A stretch of DNA of 64,000 nt from Rhyacichthys aspro (taxonomy: Eukaryota > Chordata > Actinopteri > Gobiiformes > Rhyacichthyidae). The DNA lies in contig CM072151.1 of assembly GCA_036850595.1 (NCBI GenBank), forward strand, positions 21,429,307-21,493,306, given 5' to 3'. Shown piece by piece: positions 25,501-32,443 of the stretch (position 1 is the stretch's first letter; each line of letters opens with the position of its first letter). The notes under the pieces are model-generated. The model was not told where the DNA came from, did not search any database, and saw nothing but the letters and a program-made list of their open reading frames with translations. The position numbers were made by a program, and so were the translations under genes.

Positions 25501-26800
25501 AAATAGGCAACACATAAAAAGTACAAAAATTTGTAGTGAGAGGCAGCAGTTTATTTACATATATTACCATGCATAAACCCTTTTCTGGTAATGCTAATGT
25601 AGTGATCTTAGGCTTCAAACATCATACTAAAGTTTTGTGTTGTCCTGGCTAAAAGATTTAACTAAAAACAACACAGCAGTTTGTATGTCAAAGCTCTGCT
25701 CAACTTAGAACTTTAAATATTTGGAGTCACTCCATATCTTATCTTCCAACAACAAATATAACCAAGCAACAGAACAAACGAGAACACAAATTAAACTGAA
25801 GAAAGTGAAGCAGACCACTGTACATTTTCAATAGTCAAAAGGGCATAACCACCAAAAACTGCAAAACTTTGCACAAACAAGATGGTTTTGGCAACTGGCT
25901 TCATGTGTGTGCTGTCAGTGAGTGGGTAGAGAACATAGCACGTGTATTTAAGTGTTCTATTTATAAGAGCATTTAGGCTAGACCAGCTAAAGAGTACCAG
26001 CTCACTAGAGTCTTAGTACTACTGTATGTTCTGCTGGACTAGTTGCTTTAGAACCTGTGCTACACTTTTCCAAATCTAAGAAACATAAATTAAAATGCTT
26101 GTCACCATCATAGTCATAATAGAAATGCAAAATAGATAAAGCAATGCACACAGAGTTTTATTGCAGTCAGAAAGGCAAAACCACAACTAACATTTTGAAA
26201 TAGTGTTATACTAATACTTTTTGTCAATGTTGCTGTTACTCAAAATTCTCTTGCCTACATTGCCTTTAACTTATTCATCTCATAGTGCATTGTGTTTCCT
26301 TATGCCTCTTACTAAACAAACGATGGCTGCTAACAGAAAAAACACTTCCATCTGAGCAGCAAACACCAGTGATGCATAACTAGCACTGGACTGTGTTGCC
26401 CATCACATGCAGCACAGCTACACAACCACACAAAGACAATATAACCCAACATTCAGCGGGAGCTCTAAATTTTAAAGATGTAACACATAAACCAATAGCT
26501 GTCAGCCCTAATATATTTTGCACCATTTTGTTGTTGTGATAGCTCGTAATTATTAAAATTAGCTTCACAAAATAGTGGGAACCCTGAATCTTTTATGTTC
26601 TCCTCTTTCTGTATATCTGAACCACTAATGAAAATCAAAACTGATCTTTTAACAGCAACAATGTGTGTATACAGCTTGTCTAACGTGCTCTTTTCTCCTC
26701 CTCTTCCAAGGCTCACCATTCCCCGTCCATGGTCAATCTGCCGTCGATGTTCGAGAGGAGGTACCACACGTTTAGCCGATCGAGCACGCACTTAATCTGA
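1396..26800 (+). CDS. ect2: ect2, 3' two-thirds of the gene (spliced; exons listed separately)
   Basis: ECT2 is a guanine-nucleotide exchange factor for RhoA. It is sequestered in the nucleus in interphase and recruited by centralspindlin to the anaphase midzone, where it drives contractile-ring assembly. Fifteen exons join in frame as 1396-1458, 2598-2823, 5171-5295, 7625-7744, 7843-7911, 8204-8314, 8643-8739, 8909-8990, 10017-10095, 10250-10369, 14240-14378, 15828-15982, 19101-19208, 20130-20264 and 26711-26800, giving 572 codons before the stop. Domain order: end of the last BRCT domain, NLS-rich linker, DH domain (window exons 3-9), PH domain (exons 10-12), polybasic segment (exons 13-14) and the short terminal tail. 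Every junction has GT/AG and matching phase. The N-terminus and most of the BRCT region lie upstream of the window. Exon 21123-21659 is an alternative end. Identity rests on near-continuous similarity to vertebrate ECT2 as I remember it; no search was run. Confidence 0.97.
1459..2597 (+). other. ect2: ect2 intron between window exons 1 and 2
   Basis: AT-rich sequence with normal GT/AG ends. I see no gene, RNA or clear mobile element in it. Confidence 0.7.
2598..2823 (+). CDS. ect2: ect2 window exon 2: NLS-rich linker
   Basis: 226 bp, entering at phase 0 and ending with one base of the next codon. It encodes the linker between BRCT and DH. Visible features are the basic cluster NRKRRRLK near residue 19, a second cluster PPRKR, and the conserved SAEHSLSMGSLLDISNTPES. 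In ECT2 this linker holds the nuclear localisation signals and mitotic phosphosites. The donor CAG|GTACGT is strong. The last codon is completed by the next exon as Glu. Confidence 0.95.
2824..5170 (+). other. ect2: ect2 intron between window exons 2 and 3
   Basis: Contains a purine-rich stretch (about 2910-3130) with a short open frame coding a very basic peptide, and a Tc1-family MITE at 3297-3795. The rest is AT-rich with nothing recognised. Confidence 0.7.
3297..3795 (-). mobile_element. Tc1/mariner-type MITE or internally deleted element
   Basis: The ends are inverted: TACACTGCCTGGCCA on the left and, as reverse complement of the right end, TACACAGCCCGGCCA (13 of 15 identical), followed by A-rich runs. 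TA at the ends fits Tc1/mariner TA target duplication. Around 3510-3545 the - strand reads like the Tc1 transposase motif DLNPIENL, so this is a degenerate remnant of a full element. A second, truncated copy of the same family lies at 32205-32443. Confidence 0.75.
5171..5295 (+). CDS. ect2: ect2 window exon 3: start of DH domain
   Basis: 125 bp, starting two bases into a codon and ending at phase 0. After a Ser/Lys-rich stretch (KPSKSSTPVVSKQSARWQ) it opens the DH domain with KELYQTESNYVDILSTILQ, the CR1 helix whose Glu and Tyr residues contact Rho switch I in this family. Acceptor gttcgcacag, donor CAG|GTAAGC. Confidence 0.96.
6290..6341 (+). repeat. LINE-type 3' tail fragment
   Basis: The string aaagcgctatataaatgcag followed by cca-ttt repeats is the widespread 3' end of fish L2/RTE-like retroposons. 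Only the tail is recognisable. Confidence 0.55.
7557..7616 (+). repeat. AT microsatellite plus TTTA and T run at an acceptor
   Basis: Alternating TA repeats, then TTTA repeats and 13 or so T residues end about 8 bases before the AG of ect2 window exon 4. It forms that exon's whole polypyrimidine tract. Confidence 0.9.
7625..7744 (+). CDS. ect2: ect2 window exon 4: DH domain
   Basis: Forty codons, phase 0 both sides. It contains GGPILAQEEIKTIFGSIPDI, the ECT2-specific insert and helix that follows CR1. The acceptor lies directly after an AT/TTTA microsatellite and a long T run, an unusual polypyrimidine tract. Confidence 0.96.
7843..7911 (+). CDS. ect2: ect2 window exon 5: DH domain
   Basis: Twenty-three codons, phase 0, reading from SDLEDLLTDW to GDVILKY. 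This is an internal DH helix. The upstream intron is only 98 bp. Donor TAT|GTGAGT. Confidence 0.95.
8204..8314 (+). CDS. ect2: ect2 window exon 6: DH domain
   Basis: Thirty-seven codons, phase 0, with AYPPFVNFFEMSKETIVRCE and ending at KPRFHAFLK, highly conserved in ECT2 and part of the DH helical bundle. Acceptor tttcttctctcag, donor AAG|GTACGG. Confidence 0.96.
8315..8642 (+). other. ect2: ect2 intron between window exons 6 and 7
   Basis: A 328-bp AT-rich intron with GTACGG donor and gaacag acceptor. Nothing else is seen in it. Confidence 0.75.
8643..8739 (+). CDS. ect2: ect2 window exon 7: DH catalytic helix (CR3)
   Basis: 97 bp, entering at phase 0 and ending one base into a codon. It carries LVELLIRPVQRLPSVALLLN, the CR3 helix of the DH domain that forms much of the Rho-binding surface. 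The Asp that follows is built across the splice to exon 8. Confidence 0.97.
8909..8990 (+). CDS. ect2: ect2 window exon 8: DH domain
   Basis: 82 bp, starting with two bases that complete the Asp codon and ending with AC of a Thr codon. It encodes DIKKHTSDDNPDK and then the helix EKAIESLKEVM. Acceptor ctttgcag, donor AC|GTGAGT. Confidence 0.95.
8991..10016 (+). other. ect2: ect2 intron between window exons 8 and 9
   Basis: A 1.0 kb intron without recognisable genes or complete mobile elements. Confidence 0.7.
10017..10095 (+). CDS. ect2: ect2 window exon 9: end of DH domain
   Basis: 79 bp; the first base completes Thr and the exon ends at phase 0. It reads HINEDKRKTEGQKQIFDVVY then EVDGCP, the last DH helix and linker to the PH domain. 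It is followed by a short 154-bp intron. Confidence 0.95.
10250..10369 (+). CDS. ect2: ect2 window exon 10: start of PH domain
   Basis: Forty codons, phase 0, with LLSSHRSLVYRVETIALG and VTLFLFNDCLE, the first PH-domain strands. The PH domain of ECT2 restrains the DH and helps membrane association. Donor GAG|GTGAGA opens the largest intron before the PH core. Confidence 0.96.
10539..11929. mobile_element. palindromic Tc1/mariner derivative (two inverted 3' halves)
   Basis: The two ends are near-identical inverted copies: TTATGTTC(A/T)TAATAATAGCAG-type sequence at 10539 and its reverse complement ending at 11929. Similarity continues inward through the 3' region and the antisense or sense C-terminal transposase code. 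The right arm (+) shows VWGCFS (about 11233), a PNTP region (11392), and SLDLNPIENLW at about 11466-11498, the DDE-region signature of Tc1 transposases. The left arm (10803-11106) shows the same code on the - strand. The arms face each other across about 100 bp (11107-11211). Both reading frames carry stops and shifts, so no transposase is made. It looks like two elements that lost their 5' halves, joined head to head, or a foldback derivative. Confidence 0.85.
12355..12519 (+). repeat. dispersed repeat family A, copy 1
   Basis: Shares blocks with 55263-55483, notably ggtttctgtccagctgag and gtactgtgt-agtgagatagg, and a related start (cattt-agtgta-tttgta) with 46837-46900. I do not recognise the family; it could be a SINE or MITE. 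Confidence 0.6.
14240..14378 (+). CDS. ect2: ect2 window exon 11: PH domain
   Basis: 139 bp, phase 0 in and one base out. It encodes ARKRHKVINTFKSPLGQTRP, then LKHITLMPLSQIRRVLDLQD. These are the central PH strands and a basic loop. It is separated from exon 10 by a 3.9 kb intron that carries a palindromic Tc1 derivative. Confidence 0.96.
14379..15827 (+). other. ect2: ect2 intron between window exons 11 and 12
   Basis: Contains a probable L2/RTE-type tail in - orientation (14563-14650). Long pyrimidine-rich tracts (15590-15825) precede the acceptor of exon 12. Confidence 0.65.
14563..14650 (-). repeat. probable L2/RTE-type LINE tail, reverse orientation
   Basis: Starts with atccatccattttcttgcgc, the reverse complement of the GGATGGAT-type 3' end common in fish LINEs, followed by a diverged body. 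Confidence 0.45.
15828..15982 (+). CDS. ect2: ect2 window exon 12: end of PH domain
   Basis: 155 bp; the first two bases complete Glu and the exon ends at phase 0. It reads NAFALVVRPPTEQENLLFSF and then WLRMLCRHVANTICKADA, the last PH strands and C-terminal helix. A longer open frame around it (15572-16108) runs into both introns and is not the real exon. Confidence 0.96.
17005..17018 (+). promoter_or_regulatory. CTCF-like motif
   Basis: gcagcagggggcgg agrees with 13 of 14 positions of the core consensus CCASYAGRKGGCRS. It sits in a GC-richer intronic block. Binding is inferred only. Confidence 0.45.
17461..17615 (+). repeat. local dispersed repeat B, copy 1
   Basis: The segment with catccaccagcagcagatgc and ctcccctcacaaacacag recurs in diverged form at 19434-19530. 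The flanking tagcccatactatttg recurs at 18138. Unclassified. Confidence 0.6.
19101..19208 (+). CDS. ect2: ect2 window exon 13: post-PH region
   Basis: Thirty-six codons, phase 0, from EDLIQCTDPDSLQVSTKDMD to SRAIKKTSKK. It begins the polybasic cluster that in ECT2 binds acidic membrane lipids during anaphase. Acceptor ttttaattag, donor AAG|GTAACA. Confidence 0.95.
19209..20129 (+). other. ect2: ect2 intron between window exons 13 and 14
   Basis: Apart from repeat B copy 2 there is only AT-rich unique-looking sequence. Confidence 0.65.
19434..19530 (+). repeat. local dispersed repeat B, copy 2
   Basis: Matches 17520-17615: tataatgtaat-atgtgtg, catccatcagcagcaaacgc, ctcccctcacaaatacag. It lies in the next ect2 intron, 1.9 kb from copy 1. 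Confidence 0.6.
20130..20264 (+). CDS. ect2: ect2 window exon 14: polybasic C-terminal segment
   Basis: Forty-five codons, phase 0, reading VTRAFSFTKTPKRVIQRAF, then a variable Ser-rich stretch ending IGSSSTLA. The TKTPKR site corresponds to the conserved CDK1 site (T-P-K-R) near the human C-terminus. The phase-0 donor GCT|GTAAGT can join either the alternative exon at 21123 or the standard last exon at 26711; both keep an open frame. Confidence 0.95.
20265..21122 (+). other. ect2: ect2 intron before the alternative last exon
   Basis: AT-rich sequence. No other gene or repeat is recognised. Confidence 0.65.
21123..21659 (+). CDS. ect2: ect2 alternative last exon, long Ser/Pro-rich tail
   Basis: An acceptor with a good pyrimidine tract (ttgtttcttgtgtgccag) is followed by 178 codons and TAA with no interruption, in frame with the phase-0 donor of exon 14. 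The product begins MSRSTSTFSLSDSAKGSAVV and is rich in Ser, Pro and Thr. It has no recognisable globular domain and is probably disordered. It has an RSNSLD motif and several Ser-Pro sites, including ASPRK near the end. Splicing exon 14 directly to 26711 gives the usual vertebrate tail, so this exon is best read as an alternative terminal exon that replaces 29 residues with 178. An AATAAA 1.1 kb downstream (22741) could end that mRNA. Coding status is inferred from the long open frame, the splice fit and the composition; expression is not shown here. Confidence 0.75.
   Translation: MSRSTSTFSLSDSAKGSAVVQRSNSLDHPPIRARVPVCVRTPCSPVPNPIKSSGFGLGPESSQNLSPRYYPRATMSNNCSMSILHAPLPTQLLPSQEFLSPTGPISTSTPTARISTQINPKPVLSKPDKYPSRQLPSVGFKVANTANVRGPTFPESCREVSMNQRTSVLASPRKETLL
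22741..22746 (+). terminator. candidate poly(A) signal for the ect2 long-tail transcript
   Basis: AATAAA, the first I see after the 21659 stop. It would give a 3' UTR of about 1.1 kb if the alternative exon is terminal. No 3'-end data are available. Confidence 0.35.
22971..22984 (+). repeat. CA microsatellite
   Basis: A run of seven or so CA units. Confidence 0.85.
25904..25938 (+). repeat. short repeat C, copy 1
   Basis: gtgtgtgctgtcagtgagtg followed by gg-a-agaacat recurs at 32163-32198 and 34671-34703. It is probably the end of a dispersed element I cannot classify. Confidence 0.55.
26711..26800 (+). CDS. ect2: ect2 window exon 15: canonical last coding exon
   Basis: Thirty codons including TGA, phase 0 after acceptor ctcttccaag. 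It encodes AHHSPSMVNLPSMFERR, then YHTFSRSSTHLI. This is the conserved vertebrate ECT2 ending (FERR and SRS-THLI). Joined to exon 14 it reproduces the standard C-terminus. Confidence 0.95.
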   Translation, partial: AHHSPSMVNLPSMFERRYHTFSRSSTHLI

Positions 26801-28674
26801 GCCGCCGCCAGAAGAGGACGGCCCATACTTCACCACAGTCGCCTTGATCTGAACGAGCAGGTCCACGTGTTGATATAACGCTCGCTGTAAAGTATGACAA
26901 AAGGCTATTTGTTCGTACTGGAGCTCTTCCCAGAAAACGGCACAGTGGAGTAATGCACTGATGCGAGCGTATCAATCACATTCTTCAGAGTATTCAAGTT
27001 CTGTGGAAACCTATCATGTGCCATATTCGGTGGGAGTTCTCTATGCCTGGCTGTTGAATGAATATATCCCAAGACTGTTTAACTGGAATGGTACGGCATC
27101 AAGCTCGAGGCCACGCATCTCTAATTGTTAGTTCTTTTATGGTTAAAAATGAAGGATACTTTGCTCTTTTGTTTCATTCAATAAGCACACTATCTCATTG
27201 CTGTATATTACCAAACTCTTGGCAGGGTTTGACGCTTGGTTACATTATTTACTTTGTAAAAATAACTTTAGACATGTTAACATGTTACCCTGCAAGGCTA
27301 AGGGCTCAATTAATGCGGGTTTCTAAGGGCCTCTGATATGTTTAATATAGTTCAAGTTGATCTCTCACCGTTCTCTTTATATTTTTATGTGTGTTTTTGA
27401 TAACATGGCGAGAGACAGCTCAATATTAACTGACATTTATAGTTGTTTTAATGTAGACATTTAGTTTTCACATAATATACTTATTGTGATTAACCCACTA
27501 TCTTAAAGTAGTGTCCAGCTTTTATAAAGCTTCTATTTAATGTAATTTTTGTTGTATGTGGTAGTTGTAAATAGTTTCAGTGTGGCTCAAGTCTGGAGTG
27601 GCAAGACTAAAGAAGGTAAACCAGAGATGGACAAAATAATTTTGGGTTATGCCAAATCACATGTTTTATTTAAAATGAACAGTAGGGTCTAATAGTCTCA
27701 TTTTCAGTTGTTTAGAACTAAATGTGTAGCTGCTTGAATTATAAACGGTGCATGTAACAGATAACAGGTAAAAACAAAACCACAGTATATCCTCTATGTC
27801 CGTATATAATTACTTCTTTTAAAAAATGACCCCTCATTCAAGACTTCTGAAAAGACAGCACACCCAAAAGAGCTGGTGTTTTCTCAGCCCCTTGATTTAT
27901 ACACGACGACAGCTGAAGGGACAATATGAATAAAATTGCTAACTGCAGCTTTTATTTTTATGCCGGATGCTGTTTGTTTGCCGCGAGCAAGTCTTGTCCA
28001 CATGACACCTTTTTTGGGTGTGTTTGGGTTACGTCCAGACATATCCATTGTCATTTTGATTGGACACTGTAGAACAAAATCAAAAATAAACCCACTGTCA
28101 GCTTCTACAGTGTATTTGTAAATATACAATCACAGTTCAGTGGTTTTGGGGCTTAAATGGGGTCCGCAACACAAAAGCACAATAAGCTCATGAGCACACT
28201 GGTCTCCTTGTGCCCTATCCTTTGGGTTCTTCTGGGAAACGGATATTTGGATCTGCTTGGTTTCTTCTCATATGTAAAAACTTTCAAAATACATTTCAAG
28301 CTTTACATGTTTTGACCTCATATGGACATATTCTGTACATTATAGAACCTCAAACATCTGTTGCTTTTTGTAAATGAATGCACTGTACAAAACACTTGAT
28401 TTAAAAATGTGCCCTTTTCAACTCTCCTCTCCTGACCAGAGCCACACATAAACCCATCTTCAGCTAATGTACTATTTACAGCTACCACCGCTCAGACTAC
28501 TTTAGAAAGTCTCATCCGTCTCTTTCTCATGAGTTAGGAGGAAAGGTGGCGCAGGTTAAAAGCTGGCGGATCTCATCTCTCCACATCTCCCCGTCCACTT
28601 TAGATCTTCTGTTTGTCTTTTACATTAAAGAAGGGATGCTGCGGCTGTGTACATATTTATTCTCCGCTAATAAA
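26801..28674 (+). other. ect2: ect2 3' UTR (extent uncertain)
   Basis: Sequence after the canonical stop. AATAAA motifs occur at 27929-27934, 28085-28090 and 28669-28674, so the 3' UTR could be about 1.1 to 1.9 kb. Two perfect Pumilio-type elements (TGTAAATA) lie at 27566 and 28117. No other gene is visible. Confidence 0.6.
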
Positions 28675-30605
28675 TGTTCTATGCCTTGTTTTTCCTTTTG
28701 CTATTTATGTCTTGCCACTTTTATGTCTGCTTTTGCTCTTCTCTTTCAACCCAGTGTTGTTTTTATGCCTGTATTAAATGCACTTAAGACATGTTATCTG
28801 ATGATTTCTTATGCTTGTTTATGTCTTTTATCTGAAAAAAATACTTGTTTTTAGGGTTGATTAGATAAACCTTTGAGTCTTTGTGTGAAAATAAACGCTT
28901 TTGTTTCCACTTTATCTTCTCTAAAGTTTTGTATACTTACAAACACAACTCTCCCTTGTTTTGATTCTTCTACCTTCATTTCTACGATATCGATAATTCA
29001 TCAATTAGCCTGCTTCAGTGGGGCTTATTTGATTGGTGCAACATTCTTGGAGCTTCGTCTCGAGCGTGGGACCTTTTGAAGGCCCGGGGTGATTTGCATA
29101 GTACTTTGAAGAGAACTCACAAGCGCCCCTCTGTACTCCTCGCTCATTTGATCAGAGTTGGTTTAGAAGTTTGAGGATCCCTCCGGACAACGTGCTATCT
29201 TTTCCCAGTAACCCTCTCTATTTGCTTAGCCCCAATTTTAAATTCACTTTTGGCCTTTTAGATCAGTGAAGTACCTTAACTAAGGCACAAAGACAAAACA
29301 GCTCGATAAAGAAACCAAAAGGTATTTGTTTTGCAGCGACATGGAGAGATAATTCTCAGTTTGTTGCATTTATAAATAAAATAGTATTTAGACAAGAATC
29401 AGTGGCTGCCAAATGAGGGTTGGCTCCATTAAGGCTGGTTGTCTTGACTGCCATTTAGAAATGTCAATGTCATTTTTCTGATGGTCCATATCTTCAAGGT
29501 TGCTCCATTCTAAATTTTAGGATTACGGTCATTTCAGTCGTTTAACAGCCTCATAAACGTGCAAGCCACAATGACTGGCTCGAGAAATTGACAGCTTGTT
29601 GTCTGCTGCTAGCTTTCACAACCAGTTTTATTTTTGCCTCATAGCAATAGGAGGGTAATGTGACATTGATGTAGTAACTCACATTTTTTAGCGTCAATTC
29701 GGTATTGTACATATGAGTGCAAAGAACAAAAGAGTGTAAACAGACGGTATTGTCCTAAAGTAATAAGAAAGAAAATTGTCTGTGAAGATGTGAGTTTTTA
29801 AAGTTTTCACAAATATACTTGCTGATGTGTTCAGTGTGAGCTCTGGGCTACTCCAGGATAAAATACTAAAAGTGATGCAGAGGTGAGGATAGACCAATAT
29901 AAATCAGATGGACGTGACCTGGCTTCACATCAACAACACATCAGGACACATTTCAGGACACATTACAGATCACTGCTGAGGCTGATGTCAGAAAAAAGGC
30001 CTTTTGTGGGAATAAGCAGGATCTCATAATTGCTTTGGTGATGCTAAATAAGAGTAAACTAAAACACAACACATAGACATATAAGTCTAGTTTATTTTAT
30101 TTTAATGTTTTTATTTTAATCAAATGGAAGCCAAACATTGTATGATCAGTCACTGAATCAATTTCAAACAGTTTGTCTTATTTTAGTCTGTATTTTCAAA
30201 GACATTCATGTATAGGTGAACTGATGACATGATAGAGGATGGTTGTGGTGAGGGTGTGTACGCTCCACCCTCTCGTGTCTTATTAAGTGTCATAATATTA
30301 ATTATATATTAATAAAATATTATATTTTGGTTAAAGATACAGCCATCTTCTGTATCTATAACAAAGTTCTTTGAGAATTTGTATTATTTCCATAGTGTTC
30401 TCTGTTGCCCAAACAACTGCACGACTGCAGTGTTCAGCTCCAATTGTAACGTAACACTGACACTCCTCCACTTCTTTGCAACATCTTTTTACCCATTTCA
30501 AAGTGGTGATGTCTTAGTGACCAGACCTGTAATACAATGTTTTACAGACAACATAATTTCAATGTTTAAAACAAGAACTTGTTTAAATCCATCATTAGTG
30601 AAGTC

Positions 30606-30647
30606 TGTTACTCACAGTGTTACTCACAGTGTTACTCACAGTGTTAC
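30606..30647 (+). repeat. 12-bp tandem repeat
   Basis: Three full units and a partial unit of tgttactcacag. Confidence 0.9.
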
Positions 30648-30734
30648 GGTGAAGCAGTAGGCAGTAGGAACTTTCTGCTAATCAAGTGCAAACCTCGGAT
30701 GTTTAATTATTCATTTATTTTCTGCCACTAAAAG

Positions 30735-30890
30735 TGCCACTACCTGATTTTTTTTGCCATCCCAGTCTCAACCCCACCACTCATCCCTAACAGCAGCCTA
30801 GGGACCTTTGCTACTTTTGTTTTATTAAAAAGTTCAAACTAGACCAATTTCCCCTCAGTGAAATACTAACACATTGCAACAAACCGATTT
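30735..30890 (+). repeat. dispersed repeat D, copy 1
   Basis: Matches 40918-41075 through gattttttttgcc, cagcctaggg, then tagaccaattt and aaatactaa-acatt-caacaaac. Family unknown. Confidence 0.6.
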
Positions 30891-32204
30891 TGGGATCTCA
30901 AGGGACAGTCCCAGCTGCTGTGGGATGTGAAGGAAGTTATATCCACAACACTCACATCCATTCCTATGGGACATTATTGGAGCATCACTGGGTATCCATC
31001 TCACAAGTTTATTACAGCAGTGCTAACGCAAAATTATTCCAAGAAAACAATATTTTCCTCATTAGCTATACTTAAACTTTTGTGCAGTTTCTCTATTGAG
31101 TGTATAATGGTATTCTAATCTGTGCTGGCTAATTACAAATGAAATACAACTCTCAACTTAGAGGTGTTCTTATCAACAGTCTCCCATAGTCTTCTAACAT
31201 AAAGATGAGCTGCTTTGATAACTACATAAAAAGAAAATAAAACGTCAGTGTATTGTCAACCTGTTTAGTTGAACTCTGCCCCGGCTCAAAGCAATGGAAA
31301 GGATACATCTGTAATTACCGCAGCTACATTTCAAAGAGTGTGGGGTCTCTGTCCTTTTGGCCCCAGCTTGTCTGTAATCACATTAGCCTCGACCTCGAAC
31401 TGTCCGCCACACACCGACTTGAGGTGTGAGAGGACGCATTAGTATGGGCGTCATGGCGGCGCTCTGTGAATGTCCTCTCCTCTTACAGCCTCTCTTCAAA
31501 GCACCGGGACGCGCTCTGTCTCCTGATGAAGCGTGGGACGTGGCCAGCTGCCGCCTGCCGCCTGGACGAGGAGCAGCGTGAAGGCCCGAGGCGAGGCCGG
31601 GCTGGGAAATAGCGGCAATAAAGAGACATCTTTTTTTCACGGAGTACACCGGCTCTCTTCATATTTGCCTTTGTGGTTACTTCAAAAGTGGCTGTGACGG
31701 GGCTCTTTAGCAACACATTCCAAAAGGGACTGGAGCTAAAAGGAGAGAAGAGAGGTGTTTGGAGCTGGGCAGCTGGATCAATGGAAAAGACATTCCAAAA
31801 AACATGCACAAAGGTCTTAAGGGCACTGAATACGCCGCTCAGTTTTGATTCAACAGGATGTCCTTATGTTTGTGTGTGTGCATGGATTAAGAATTCATAA
31901 AGGGTAACAAACATAAGTCTTGTGACATTGACAATCGTCATTAAGGCCAATGAAAAACCTTTCCAGAAAAGTTATCTCTTTAGTCGGTTTTTGGTAAAAT
32001 CTAAACTGAAACTAACAGGCAACTTGGTAATAGGCTAAATATTAACCAAGGAGACATAGAAAATTAGAAAATGATGTACCATACATACTGTCATATAAAT
32101 AAAAAAAACAATTATGTGTTGGGATTATTAGCCACAAAAATTGCTATTTTGATTCTGAGTGACTGTGTGTGCTGTCAGAGAGTGAGTGGAGAACATTAGC
32201 TATA

Positions 32205-32443
32205 TATACACACACCACTCTTTAACAATATGAGCCCGATGAGACAGATAAACATCTTTTCAACAACCACAGGATGAGTCTTCTGACGTGGTTGTAAAAG
32301 AAATGAGAAACTACTCTCTGCATCAGCTGACTTCAGCTGGCAACAAAATGAAGCATGTCCATCCATGCAGCAATTATTCAATGGAAGCCTCTTGCCTGAT
32401 CAGTTAAATCTAGGTGGTGACTTTTTTTTGGTCAAGCAGTGTA
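32205..32443 (-). mobile_element. truncated copy of the Tc1-type MITE seen at 3297-3795
   Basis: Matches the right half of the 3297-3795 element: cttttcaacaaccacaggat, then cctcttgcct, agttaaatctag-tggtgac and a terminal gtcaagcagtgta. The left half is missing. Confidence 0.75.

Larger units (their letters stand above)
21660..26710 (+). other. ect2: 3' UTR of long-tail ect2 form, then intron to the canonical last exon
   Basis: The first 1.1 kb would be 3' UTR if the alternative exon is used; otherwise all of it is intron. It includes a CA repeat (22971-22984), GC-richer blocks at 23020-23180 and 25180-25420 that could be regulatory, and a short shared repeat at 25904-25938. I recognise no further exon. 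Confidence 0.6.
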
